DNA of 50,961 bases from Deltaproteobacteria bacterium (GCA_029262355.1 JAJCZO010000387.1:1-50961), one strand, 5' to 3'. Counted from the first letter of the stretch, positions 27,937 through 36,439 are shown. The notes: generated by a model not told the origin, from the sequence alone. A program made the numbers and translations.

Positions 27937-28149
27937 CACTCTCGAGATCCTCCATTCGACCAGAGGAGATCTCTGGCCAAGAAGAGAATGCCGGTCCGAT
28001 CGGGAACGCAGCAACCGCGAAACCGGCTCTTTCTCCGCTCGTCGGATTTGTCGTCGAACGAAGAACCCGGGATGAGGGGGAGGGGCTCTCGAGAACGCGG
28101 GTTCGGTATGGGGCTCGGACTCGTGAGCCGACTCGGCTATGAACAGCGG

Positions 28150-28602
28150 ATGCCGTCGACCACTTTCGTATTGATCGCAGTCGCCATCGCCGTGGGATGC
28201 TTGCCTCCGTTGCAGGCCGGTATCAACGCAACCCTCTCCGGCTACCATGGACACCCCCTTTGGGGAGCGCTCACGAACACCGTCGTCGCGAGCCTCGCGT
28301 TGGCCGTCGCGATCGTCGTGCTCGGTGCACCCGTGTCCGGGGTGCGCACCCTAGCGTCCGCACCAGCGTGGAGCTGGCTCGGAGGTGTCCTCGGCGCCAC
28401 GATGGTTCTGAGCGCCATCCTCCTGGCACCGCGACTGGGCGCAGCCGGCTACGTATCGGCCATGGTCGTCGGCACGGTCACGGCATCGATACTCATCGAC
28501 CACTTCGGGCTCGTCGGCTTTGCGGAGCATCCGGTCACGCTGCTTCGACTGTGCGGCGGCGCGCTCGTGATCGTCGGGATGATCTTGGTGCAGACCAACT
28601 GA
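28150..28602 (+). CDS. DMT-family small membrane protein (DUF606/YdcZ-like)
   Basis: 150 residues with five predicted membrane helices. The first carries G-C-L-P-P-L-Q-A-G-I-N-A-T-L, the conserved Q-x-x-x-N of YdcZ-like half transporters. Others are at about 38-60, 72-92, 97-116 and 130-147. Such proteins are short relatives of drug/metabolite transporters and probably dimerise; substrates are unknown. The start has no good Shine-Dalgarno; an ATG at 28108 would add 14 polar residues. A decayed copy of the 72-nt palindromic repeat begins about 10 bases after its stop. Confidence 0.72.
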   Translation: MPSTTFVLIAVAIAVGCLPPLQAGINATLSGYHGHPLWGALTNTVVASLALAVAIVVLGAPVSGVRTLASAPAWSWLGGVLGATMVLSAILLAPRLGAAGYVSAMVVGTVTASILIDHFGLVGFAEHPVTLLRLCGGALVIVGMILVQTN

Positions 28603-28611
28603 CCGCGACGG

Positions 28612-28654
28612 GCGTCGAGCCGCGGCCGCGCGTAGGCGCGATGTCGACGGAGGT
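28612..28654. repeat. Decayed partial copy of the 72-nt palindromic repeat
   Basis: In opposite orientation to copies 1 and 2, this stretch keeps the outer arm GTCGACGGAGGTGCAC, the same arm sequence as copy 2 read in reverse apart from one base. At the same spacing it keeps a CGTCGAG block. The other half is not recognisable. Like the full copies it follows a plus-strand stop in a gap between converging genes. Confidence 0.5.
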
Positions 28655-28814
28655 GCACCAGACTCCGACGATCAGGGCCCCAACGCTTCCTTGTGCGTTC
28701 TCAAATCCGATCCGCGAGTCCATCACGCGGCCTCCGCCCAAATGTACCGATATTGAAGGCCACCTGCGGCTGGCAACAGGATTACCTGTGCGGTGGAGAA
28801 AGGCCGTTGCTCCA

Positions 28815-28900
28815 CCCGTCGGCACGACGAGGAAGTCCATTGCCCCGATCGCGTCTCGGTGGTTCCGAAGGAAGGTCCCCCAGCATTGCGGCCCGCGTGG
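28815..28900 (-). pseudogene. Remnant of a transposase integrase-core domain
   Basis: A short minus-strand frame reads CWGTFLRNHRDAIGAMDF then LVVPT. This matches the start of the DDE integrase core of the transposases with the pattern W-x-T-F-L-R-N-H...D-F-x-V-V-P-T; the first catalytic Asp is the one before FLVVPT. Sequence before and after diverges at once, so only about 85 bases remain. The rest of the 363-base gap (28603-28965) shows nothing else apart from the partial palindromic repeat. A piece of the same transposase type, its N-terminus, lies at 32738-32959. Confidence 0.6.
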
Positions 28901-28965
28901 GGAAGAGCTCTCGAGAACGGACAGGCGTCGCGCGCTCGCCGCCATCCTATCCTGCCGGTCTCGGC

Positions 28966-29949
28966 TTACTCCTCGTCCTTCTTCAACAACTCGAGGCCGA
29001 GCCGTTTGCGGATGTCCATCTCGAAGGCCTGAACCCCTGGGCCGGCATGCTCCTCGAGTAGCGCGGCTAGCTTCGCGTAGCCCGACGCCCCCTCGGCGTC
29101 CCACTCCTCGGCAAAGCTGCCGTTGGCGATGTTCTCGGTGATCGCGGCCATGGGGGTCGCGACGTCCAGATGATCGAAGTAGCCGCGGCGAGAGAGCTGG
29201 CCATACTGACTCGTGGGAGAATGGAAGCCCATTTGGCCTGCGAACCCGCGCTCACGCAGGAGTCGATAGCTGCGCTCGACCTCACCCGAGAGGATCAGCT
29301 CGGTCATAATCGCCTCGATGGAGATCCCTTGGGCCAGCATCGTTTGAACGAAGGTTTGATTGACGAGGGTGAGAGCGGGCGACAGGACTTGCTCGACGCC
29401 GAGGTCGAGGATGGCCTCCTGCTTGGGTGTCATCGCGAGAGCGCCCTGGCGCAGGCCGCCAATCGCGCCGGCGACCGCCAGGGTGCGAGCCAGCGCATTG
29501 CCCGAGCGATCGTTGTGGACGCCGACCGCAGTGATGAACCCAATCCCTTCCTCGTAGCATAGTCGCACCTCGGGGCCGAGCATGCGGGGCGCTACCATGC
29601 CAGCGTCGCCGGCGGGCTTGAAGCGGTCGAACCCGAGCGAGTAACCGCTTGCGACGATCGTGAGGCCGCCGTCCGGACGCTCGAGCGGAAGCGCCGGGAT
29701 CGTATCGTCAGGAATCAGGATGCAGACGACGTCAGCGTCGCTCGCGTCCTTCAGCTCCCCGATCTCGAACCCCTCGAACTGGGCGAGCTCGCGCGATTCG
29801 TCTGCGCGCACGCAGACTCGCGGCGCAAGACCCGAGTCGCGCAGGTTGAGGGCCCAGGACCGCCCCTGGTTGCCATAGCCCACGACCGCGATTGATTGAT
29901 CGTGAAGGATCGAGACGTCCGCATCGGACTCGTAGTAGATCTGTGACAT
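28966..29949 (-). CDS. Ketol-acid reductoisomerase-like protein with an altered active site
   Basis: 327 residues, the size of a short-form IlvC. The dinucleotide-binding VVGYGNQGRSWALNLRDSG (22-40) and the C-terminal knotted region are recognisable. However, the family's AHGFxIHF segment reads ASGYSLGF, so the catalytic His is S101; the Lys of MVAPKGPG is R122 (MVAPRMLG); and SNTAEYG reads SPTSQYG (Q248). D182 and E186, part of the Mg site, are kept. It is therefore unlikely to be the housekeeping isoleucine/valine enzyme; reduction of another 2-keto acid is possible. GGAGG precedes the ATG. It is divergent from the TetR gene with a palindromic candidate operator between. Confidence 0.8.
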   Translation of the reverse strand: MSQIYYESDADVSILHDQSIAVVGYGNQGRSWALNLRDSGLAPRVCVRADESRELAQFEGFEIGELKDASDADVVCILIPDDTIPALPLERPDGGLTIVASGYSLGFDRFKPAGDAGMVAPRMLGPEVRLCYEEGIGFITAVGVHNDRSGNALARTLAVAGAIGGLRQGALAMTPKQEAILDLGVEQVLSPALTLVNQTFVQTMLAQGISIEAIMTELILSGEVERSYRLLRERGFAGQMGFHSPTSQYGQLSRRGYFDHLDVATPMAAITENIANGSFAEEWDAEGASGYAKLAALLEEHAGPGVQAFEMDIRKRLGLELLKKDEE

Positions 29950-29986
29950 TCGGGAACTCCTCCGATCTGGTCCTCTCTTAGTCTAA

Positions 29987-30012
29987 TTGACGTTTTGCGC
30001 ATGAAATGTCAA
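29987..30012. promoter_or_regulatory. Candidate TetR operator with embedded -35 boxes
   Basis: A 26-base imperfect palindrome, TTGAC at 29987 and GTCAA ending at 30012, with matching inner TTT/AAA bases. The arms supply TTGACG on the plus strand and a perfect TTGACA on the minus strand, so a bound repressor would block both divergent promoters (TetR/DUF3604 and the KARI-like gene). This is the classical arrangement for TetR autoregulation. Confidence 0.55.
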
Positions 30013-30036
30013 CATTGCCTCGTGGAAGGCACCGAG

Positions 30037-30654
30037 ATGGGGTCGCGGGCATTCTCGTCCCGTTCGAGGCGGGGGGAGGATACACGCCGTCGCATCCTGG
30101 ACTCGGCCGCGCACTGCTTCTCGGAGGCTGGGTTCCGAAGGACCCGGTTCGAGGAGATCGCCGCTGGGGCCGGCGTGTCGCGGACACTCGTCTACGCGTA
30201 CTTCGACAGCAAGGAGAACCTGTTGCGAGCGGTACGCGACCGTGCCCTCGAAGGCTGGCGCGCCGCGGTCGAGCCCCGCATCCGGGAGGCCGAGAGTGCA
30301 CGAGATGCCCTCGGCGCGATGGTCCGCGAGACCCTGCTCTATGCTCGCACCAGGCCCTTCCTGCGCGCGATCATCTCCGAGGACTCGCGGGTCGTGCTCC
30401 TTGGCCAAAACCAGCTCAGCCGCACCGCGATCGCACTCTGGCGCGATCAGCTCGCTGGCGTTCTGGAGCAAGGGGTGGCATCGGGCGAGTTCCGCCAGGA
30501 TCTCGACATCGAATCGACAACGGACGCGATCCGCGCCATGCAACTCGGAGTGATCGATCGCATGCATCGACGCGACAACCCTGTGGAGGTCGCGAGCGAG
30601 GCTCATGTCGAAGCTGCGGCGCGCATCCTCATCGAGGGCGTCGCATGCCGATGA
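30037..30654 (+). CDS. TetR/AcrR-family transcriptional regulator
   Basis: 205 residues. The N-terminal helix-turn-helix (about 12-58) reads RRRILDSAAHCFSEAGF then FEEIAAGAGVSRTLVYAYF, a typical TetR DNA-binding domain, and the C-terminal helical part would bind ligand and dimerise. GGAAGG lies eight bases before the ATG; an upstream frame to 29995 would overlap the operator and is less likely. It overlaps the following DUF3604 gene, so both are cotranscribed, and is divergent from the KARI-like gene. The likely targets are its own promoter and the KARI-like promoter. Confidence 0.88.
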   Translation: MGSRAFSSRSRRGEDTRRRILDSAAHCFSEAGFRRTRFEEIAAGAGVSRTLVYAYFDSKENLLRAVRDRALEGWRAAVEPRIREAESARDALGAMVRETLLYARTRPFLRAIISEDSRVVLLGQNQLSRTAIALWRDQLAGVLEQGVASGEFRQDLDIESTTDAIRAMQLGVIDRMHRRDNPVEVASEAHVEAAARILIEGVACR

Positions 30655-32627
30655 ACGCCCATCGATCGTGTCGTATTCGCACGGACGCACTTCCGACGAC
30701 TCGTGAGGCTGCGCAGACGCTCTGTACGTGGCTCCTCACTCTGTCGCTGGCGGCGCTGTCCGCATGCGCGGATCGCTCCCTCCCGCCGCCGCCGAAGCCG
30801 ACTGCCCAGTGTGGAGAGCATGACTCGCTGCGCAAGCCATATTTCGGCGACTTACACGTCCACACGACGTTCTCCTTCGACGTGCCGGTCTTCGGGGTCG
30901 GCGCGACACCGGAGGACGCCTACCGTTTCGCTCGTGGGGAGCCGATCCTCGTCGCCGGAGCCATGGCCTCCCTCGAGCGTCCACTCGACTTTGCGGCGGT
31001 GACCGATCATGTCGAGTATCTCGGCGAAGTCGACGCGTGCACCGACCCCGGCTCCGGCCCCTTCGAGGCCCTCTCGTGCCAGATCTTCCGAAACGGAGGA
31101 CTGGCGGGACAATCGGTCTTTGCAACACAGACGGTGTTGCCGCTACCTGTACGCGACGCCAGCGTCTGCGGCGAGGATGGCTCGGTATGTCGCCAACGCT
31201 CGGCAAGCGTATGGGGGAGAATCGTCGAGGCGGCGGAGGGCGCGAACGACGAGAGCGACGCTTGTACGTTCGCGAGCCTGATCGCATACGAGTACACGGC
31301 GAACACGGGCGCCAGCTCTCAGCACCGCAACGTGATCTTCGCCAACAACGAAGTGCCGCCGCCAATCTCCTACGTCGAGGAACCGACAGTGCAGGGGCTC
31401 TGGCTCGCCCTCGAGGCGCAGTGCATCAAGGGTATCCCGGGCTGCGAGGTCCTCGCCATCCCCCACAACAGCAACCAGAGCAATGGGAACGCGTTTCGGA
31501 TCGAATATCCCGGCGCGGAGAGCCTCGACGACGAGCGTAACCAGGCTGCGCTGCGCGCGCAGATGGAGCCTCTGTTGGAGGTCTTTCAGCACAAGTCGGA
31601 CTCGGAATGTCGCTCGGGGCTCTCCGGCGTGATCGAGTCGGCCGACGAGTTTTGCGCTTTCGAGAAACTGCGCCGAGGCGAGGTCGAGGACTGTGTCGAG
31701 GGCACCGGCGCCGGGGGAACCGGCAACGGCGGGTGCGTCTCTCGGCGAGATTTCCTGCGTGGCATTTTGCTGTCCGGCCTGGCGGAGGAGGAGCGCCTGG
31801 GAGTGAACCCGTACGCGCTCGGCGTCATCGCGAGCACGGATACTCATCTAGGTACGCCTGGCGCGGTCGAAGAGGACTCTTTCCGCGGCCATCGTGGCGA
31901 CATCGACGACGAGCCGGCCGAACGACTGCAGCCGGATGGGAATCGCGCTGGCACCCGGTTCAATCCGGGAGGTCTAGCTGGAGTATGGGCTGAGGAGAAC
32001 TCCCGCCCGAGTCTGTTCGCGGCGTTGCGTCGTCGCGAAGTCTTCGGCACGAGCGGTCCGCGCATTCCGGTGCGCTTCTTCGGTGGCTGGAGCTTCGGGC
32101 CGGACCTCTGCGGCGATCCCCAGTTGATCGACAAGGCCTACCGCGACGGCGTCCCAATGGGTTCCGTGTTGCCCGCATCGGCGGATACTCTCGACGCGCC
32201 TCGCTTCGTCGTCACCGCGCAGCGGGATCCGGCGACAGCCACCCGCCCGGGCACGCCTTTGCAAAGGATCCAGATCGTAAAAGGTTGGAGCGCCGACAAC
32301 GGCTCGCACGTCCGCGTGTATGACGTGGCGGGCGAGGTCGATTCAGACGCTTCGGTGGATCGTTCCACCTGCACGCCCATCGGCCGCGGTGCCGATTCGC
32401 TCTGTGCGGTCTGGACGGACCCGGACTACCGTCCTTCGGAGCGGGCGTTTTACTACGCCCGAGTTCTGGAGAATCCGAGCTGTCGCTGGACAACGTATGA
32501 ATGCAATCGCCTGCCGCTAGACGAACGACCACCCACATGCTCCGACCCAGCAGAGCCGCGCACGATCCAGGAGCGAGCGTGGACGTCGCCGATTTGGGTC
32601 GGGTCCGGCGACGAAGCGGGAGCGTAA
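30645..32627 (+). CDS. DUF3604 lipoprotein (PHP-like metal-dependent hydrolase fold)
   Basis: 660 residues. The N-terminus has a hydrophobic stretch ending LSAC, a perfect lipobox, so a lipoprotein is predicted. DUF3604 landmarks resemble PHP-type metal sites: YFGDLHVHTTFSFD, VTDHVEYLG, the HNSNQSNG segment, and ASTDTHLGTPG. More than ten cysteines fit an exported, disulfide-bonded protein. DUF3604 proteins are abundant in marine bacteria near sulfatases and TonB receptors, but no reaction is established. GAGGG lies six bases before this ATG, which overlaps the TetR gene; a second ATG two codons later gives an ATGA overlap. No gene follows closely on this strand. Confidence 0.85.
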   Translation: MPMNAHRSCRIRTDALPTTREAAQTLCTWLLTLSLAALSACADRSLPPPPKPTAQCGEHDSLRKPYFGDLHVHTTFSFDVPVFGVGATPEDAYRFARGEPILVAGAMASLERPLDFAAVTDHVEYLGEVDACTDPGSGPFEALSCQIFRNGGLAGQSVFATQTVLPLPVRDASVCGEDGSVCRQRSASVWGRIVEAAEGANDESDACTFASLIAYEYTANTGASSQHRNVIFANNEVPPPISYVEEPTVQGLWLALEAQCIKGIPGCEVLAIPHNSNQSNGNAFRIEYPGAESLDDERNQAALRAQMEPLLEVFQHKSDSECRSGLSGVIESADEFCAFEKLRRGEVEDCVEGTGAGGTGNGGCVSRRDFLRGILLSGLAEEERLGVNPYALGVIASTDTHLGTPGAVEEDSFRGHRGDIDDEPAERLQPDGNRAGTRFNPGGLAGVWAEENSRPSLFAALRRREVFGTSGPRIPVRFFGGWSFGPDLCGDPQLIDKAYRDGVPMGSVLPASADTLDAPRFVVTAQRDPATATRPGTPLQRIQIVKGWSADNGSHVRVYDVAGEVDSDASVDRSTCTPIGRGADSLCAVWTDPDYRPSERAFYYARVLENPSCRWTTYECNRLPLDERPPTCSDPAEPRTIQERAWTSPIWVGSGDEAGA

Positions 32628-32737
32628 CCCCGACTCTCCGCTGGGCTCTGCCACTTCAGGCCCAAGACCGCCGTGAACTGCTCGGCCAAGACGGTCCAGC
32701 GACGGTCTCCCGCAGAGCGGGACCAGCTGATCGCCTT

Positions 32738-32959
32738 TCATGCGGGCGCGACAAGACCTTGAAGCAGAACAACCACGTCAAGAACGGTCGGCTTCGTGAC
32801 GAGCAAAGTGCCTGCGCAATCGGGCCAGAGACGGCGGAGAATGACCCAGAAGATTCGATCTCCCGGTCGGAGCTTGGGTCGCGGCTTCGAGCGCAAAGCG
32901 ACCATGAGTTGCTGCCGCAGCGGGGCGTTCTCGAGGATCAGGTTCGCCCTCGGCCTCAC
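32738..32959 (-). pseudogene. N-terminal remnant of a transposase
   Basis: A minus-strand frame reads LILENAPLRQQL, then a basic PRPKLRPGDRIFWVILRRLW stretch and VTKPTVL. This is the N-terminal pattern of integrase-core transposases that begin with an E-N-x-x-L-R-Q-Q-L helix and a D-R-x-F-W-V-x-L-x-R-x-W segment, followed by a V-x-P-x-T-V-x-R-W-H-R motif. The frame breaks just after KPTVL, where RWHR would be expected, and no catalytic domain follows. The rest of 32628-33135 shows nothing else recognisable. Confidence 0.6.
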
Positions 32960-33135
32960 GATGGCCCGACCCAGGGCGAGATGCGGCGAATCCGGGCAGG
33001 ACCATCATCGGGAAATCACCGGTGCGGCGGGGGCGTTACAGGTTTTCGCGGACTACGCCACCTTTCATGGGTGCCCTGGCGGCTTCGGCAAGACTACCAA
33101 TACGTGGTTGATCATCGCGAGCGTTCTGCCCTCGC

Positions 33136-34962
33136 CTACGGCGGACACCCAAAGATCGCCGCGTTCTTCCCCTTGAACTTCTTCCCGTCGCTGCCGTCCG
33201 CAACACCGTCGGGCGGGAATGACGAGCAGAACTTGTACAGGCCCATGTCGAGCACTGCGTGCACCGTGCCCTCCGACGTCTCGACTTCGAGGTCGTAGGG
33301 CAAGTCGGTCGTCTCGCCCTTCCCCTGACACTTCACCGTGATGCTCTTCTCACCCTTCACGAGCACAGACTTGCACGGCCCCTCATCGAGCTGGCTGTCG
33401 CGGTAACGGTAGGAGCGCTTCGACACCTGGCCGGGCTTCAGACCGCCCAGAGCGAACCAGTTCTCACACGGCAGATCGATCACCCCAGAGTCGTGGCCGC
33501 TCGTGGGGCTGAAGAACTGGACGGTCGCCTTCGCCGTGCCCACGGGGTCGCCGTTACAGCGTGGGTCGCTCGATGTGCCTCGTGGTGGCGACACGATCTC
33601 TGGCCCGGTGGCCTTCCATTTCAACTGGTTCTTCTCGGGATCGTCGGGGACCTTGTTGGTGAGTACGAGCACCTTGCCAAAGACACCGATCTCCTGCTCG
33701 ACGGGGGTCAGGACTTGGAAGCGTTGGGCCTTTGCGTAATCGGCGGCATCCTTCCAAGCGACGATGAAGTCGCCGTTCGCGGCGGCTGCCACGTCGGGAC
33801 CGTACCGACGGCCCATCGGGCTGATCTCGAAGACGCTGCTGAGGGCGTTGCCCTCCAAGTCGAACCGCTTCCCCATGACAGGACCGTTGTTCCAGACCAC
33901 GACGAAGGAGTCATCGCTCGCCGCCACGGCCGGGTAGTAGCTCGGATCGTCATGGATGAAGAAGGCGTCCGTGACGGGAACTCCATCCGGCTCGAAGATC
34001 CGACCGGCGAGGTAGTAATCGACCCACACCACCATGAACCTTCCATCAGCCGCGTGTGCGATGTCCGCGCCACTTCCGGATGAGTCCTCCGACGGCCCCA
34101 CGCCGAACTTGGGACCAACCTCCTTGCCCTTGTCGTTGTAGATCTGAGCGCGGAGAGATCCGCCAGGCGCGTAAGAGTAGTTGTAGTACTCATCCTCGTA
34201 CACAACCACGAACCCGCCGGAGGGATCTCCGCTCGCCGAGAAGTTCCCGTACTGCCCCTGGTAGTACGCGGTGCCGTCGTTCACCCGAAAGTAGCTTCCC
34301 TTCGGCTGGCCCGACGCGACGGTCTTCCGAGCGAACGTACTCTCATCACTTGCGTAGTCTCCCGGCACCCCGGACTTGTCGTACCCCTCCCACCCGACGA
34401 CGAAATCGCCATTGCTGAGCGATGCGACCTCGGGGTTGGACACTTGATCGTTTCCGACCCAGGCATGGACGTACGTGGTCGACGAGTCCTGAATCGTGAA
34501 CAGGCCGCCGCTGACACCGTTCGCGTCGTTTCGGCGGGCGAACAGGCAGGGATCACCGGCGCACGTCGCAGCGCCCAGGCTTTCGTCTTGCGCCGTGTAC
34601 ACCATCATGAAGTTGCCAGCCGCATCCGCTGCCACTCCGGCCATGTTTATGGCTCTTGAGCCGCCCGCCGAGATCTCGTGTCCGGGGCCACTCACCTGGA
34701 ACTCGGGCAGGAACTCATTCCCGGTTGCATGCCACCGGCGTCCGAATACCAACTCTGTGACCGGCTCCTCCCAGACAACCATGAAGTTGCCCGCTGGATC
34801 GGACGCCACCCGAGGGACGGTAGCGATGCGGCCGGAGGAGGCGTCGATCTCCGGCCCGACCTTGATCGGGTCGGCCGCTGGGGCGGCGCTGACTACGACC
34901 ATCTCGAAGACGACGACCGCAAGCCCGGCAGCAAACCATCGAACCCCCGACACAGAGTTCAC
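33136..34962 (-). CDS. Large secreted repeat protein, probably a beta-propeller
   Basis: 608 residues from a GTG start that overlaps the upstream stop as GTGA. A signal peptide is clear (about 1-30, ending APAADP). Residues 35-430 hold at least seven repeats of about 50-60 residues built around D-x-x-G-N/D-F-x-V-x-W (for example DPAGNFMVVWEEP, SNGDFVVGWEG, ANGDFIVAWKD), a pattern of bladed propellers. The C-terminal 170 residues form a separate domain with six cysteines and a YRYRDS-x-x-D-E-G-P-C-K segment. This type of C-terminal module recurs in secreted proteins of Binatota-like genomes in my memory, which I cannot verify. No enzyme motif is seen. Confidence 0.7.
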   Translation of the reverse strand: MNSVSGVRWFAAGLAVVVFEMVVVSAAPAADPIKVGPEIDASSGRIATVPRVASDPAGNFMVVWEEPVTELVFGRRWHATGNEFLPEFQVSGPGHEISAGGSRAINMAGVAADAAGNFMMVYTAQDESLGAATCAGDPCLFARRNDANGVSGGLFTIQDSSTTYVHAWVGNDQVSNPEVASLSNGDFVVGWEGYDKSGVPGDYASDESTFARKTVASGQPKGSYFRVNDGTAYYQGQYGNFSASGDPSGGFVVVYEDEYYNYSYAPGGSLRAQIYNDKGKEVGPKFGVGPSEDSSGSGADIAHAADGRFMVVWVDYYLAGRIFEPDGVPVTDAFFIHDDPSYYPAVAASDDSFVVVWNNGPVMGKRFDLEGNALSSVFEISPMGRRYGPDVAAAANGDFIVAWKDAADYAKAQRFQVLTPVEQEIGVFGKVLVLTNKVPDDPEKNQLKWKATGPEIVSPPRGTSSDPRCNGDPVGTAKATVQFFSPTSGHDSGVIDLPCENWFALGGLKPGQVSKRSYRYRDSQLDEGPCKSVLVKGEKSITVKCQGKGETTDLPYDLEVETSEGTVHAVLDMGLYKFCSSFPPDGVADGSDGKKFKGKNAAIFGCPP

Positions 34963-35327
34963 GGCCCCACCACCGTCTCACAGTTCGTCACAAGCGTGGC
35001 CTTTTTCACCGTCGTGCCGGTGAGATCACAGGTCGACCCGGATCCTGCCGAGACTGTGATCGTGGGCGTTCCCTTCCTCCCACGGATGTCGCTTTCCACA
35101 ATGTCTACCGGCGGGCACACGATGGAGCCAGGGTCGGGAAATGGGGGGAAGCTGAACTGCCCCTCGATCTCCGCCTTGATCGGCCCATCGTCGACGCCGC
35201 CGTCGAAGCACCCATCGTTCCCGACGTCCCGATAACAGAACCCCGGATCGGAGGGGCACGGGTACTCCAGCGCCAAGGCGGGCGGCGCCATGAGCAACAG
35301 CGCGAGTACAGCTCGGATCAACTTCAT
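34959..35327 (-). CDS. Small secreted cysteine-containing protein
   Basis: 122 residues. A signal peptide (MKLIRAVLALLLMAPPALA) precedes a mature part with six cysteines, the first four in CPSDPGFCYRDVGNDGCFD and a later V-C-P-P, then T-C and N-C. GAGGAGGG lies six bases before the ATG and fixes the start. The stop overlaps the next gene as GTGA, so the two secreted proteins are translationally coupled. No known domain is recognised; a partner or processing role for the propeller protein is inference from coupling only. Confidence 0.75.
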   Translation of the reverse strand: MKLIRAVLALLLMAPPALALEYPCPSDPGFCYRDVGNDGCFDGGVDDGPIKAEIEGQFSFPPFPDPGSIVCPPVDIVESDIRGRKGTPTITVSAGSGSTCDLTGTTVKKATLVTNCETVVGP

Positions 35328-35444
35328 GAATGCCCTCCTCGGGGGACGGCACGAGTAGAGCGCAGCTGCCGAGCGCCGGTCAACAGTGCGGCGCACCCAC
35401 CGAGGCCGCTCGCATCGACGGAACGCGATCAACCGGCTAGCACG

Positions 35445-35723
35445 GTGGCGCACTCGCTGGGTTGGGTGTCGGGCCGGGGGCCTGCCCCGCTGATCTCGGG
35501 CAACGACGTCGAGGGCCTCCAGGAGCGAATCACCTCGCGCTACCTGACCACCCAAAGGCAAGAGCACTTCAAGACCGCACCGGGGCTTCCAGACGATTGC
35601 GTAATCGAGATCACTCCCGAGCGTTGGCTCTCGTTGGACATGAATGAGGGCTTCAGGCGCATGCCTGAGACGGGCCACGCCGACGAGGAGATACTGGGTG
35701 GGTTCCTGCCGTTTGAGAATTGA
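35445..35723 (+). pseudogene. C-terminal fragment of a pyridoxamine-phosphate-oxidase-like flavoprotein
   Basis: 92 residues from a GTG. The segment ITSRYLTTQRQEHFKTAPG then VIEITPERWLSLDM resembles the C-terminal end of FMN-binding split-barrel (PNPOx-like) proteins, which have I-x-x-R-Y-L...V-I-x-I-x-P-E-R-x-x-x-W-D. The N-terminal flavin-binding strands are missing and the upstream 117 bases hold no matching frame. It may therefore be a decayed gene. The call rests on a short motif only. The following gap to 35965 shows no recognisable gene. Confidence 0.4.
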
Positions 35724-35965
35724 TCCTCCAGCGAGGTCGTGACGAGTGGTGAGAGAGGCGCGGTGACCGGCAGCCCGCCGGTCGAGCTCCGCGTCGTTGA
35801 ACGGCATCTCCTCGCCAGAGCCCTCGACCCAGGTCATCGGAGCACCAGAGAAGCTCTTCATACCGTCCAGCATCGAGGACTCCCGGCGTCGGGTCGCGCT
35901 TCGCGAGGGAATGTGACAGGCAGTTCCTTGCGGAACCCTGACCAGATCGAGAAAGAGACGTCCGC

Positions 35966-36439
35966 TTGACTGATTGGATGGTTGTCCGCAGTTGCACCCG
36001 GGAGGACCTGGTATTGGCCAACTTCGTCAACATCAACGAAACACTTCGAGCGATGAAAGCGGACCCTGCGACTGCGCACGATCCGATCAAGCGCGAGTTC
36101 GTCTTCGACGGCGAATCCCTGACCGCCAACCTGTCCATTCTCGAAGAGAGTGGGGACGCGCTGCATACTCAAAAGGGGCACGACGAACTCGTCTTGATCC
36201 TCGAAGGGAAGGTGGACTTCCGTGTCGGTGATGAAACCCGCCAGGTCGAGCCGGGGGACTTGGTGCTCATCCCCAAGAACACCCTTCATGGCCCGATTCT
36301 GAGAGATGGTGGCAGGTTCGCTGCTCTCTCGGTATTTGCACCTTTCTTCGACCGGAACCGGAAGAACATCGACTGGCGGCGCGACACTACCACCATATCG
36401 AGAGTCATCAAGAAGAATGTCGAGGATGATGGGCAATGA
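35966..36439 (+). CDS. Cupin-domain protein
   Basis: 157 residues from a TTG; an ATG four codons later (35978) is equally possible. One cupin fold: the first metal motif is degenerate (ALHTQKGHDELVLILEG), and the second is VEPGDLVLIPKNTLHG. Such single-domain cupins can be dioxygenases, isomerases or sensory folds; no substrate can be named. It has no signal peptide, unlike the next cupin. Its TGA overlaps the next start as ATGA, so the two cupins form one operon. Confidence 0.75.
   Translation: MTDWMVVRSCTREDLVLANFVNINETLRAMKADPATAHDPIKREFVFDGESLTANLSILEESGDALHTQKGHDELVLILEGKVDFRVGDETRQVEPGDLVLIPKNTLHGPILRDGGRFAALSVFAPFFDRNRKNIDWRRDTTTISRVIKKNVEDDGQ

Noticed and set aside
28966..29949. Housekeeping ilvC
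   Set aside because: Catalytic His and Lys motifs are substituted and no other branched-chain biosynthesis gene is nearby.
31741..31800. Twin-arginine-like SRRDFLRGILLSGL in the DUF3604 protein
   Set aside because: It lies in the middle of the protein, not at an N-terminus, so it is not a Tat signal.
35653..36138. Minus-strand frame opposite the first cupin gene
   Set aside because: No recognisable motif; the plus-strand cupin with an ATGA overlap to the next gene is better supported.
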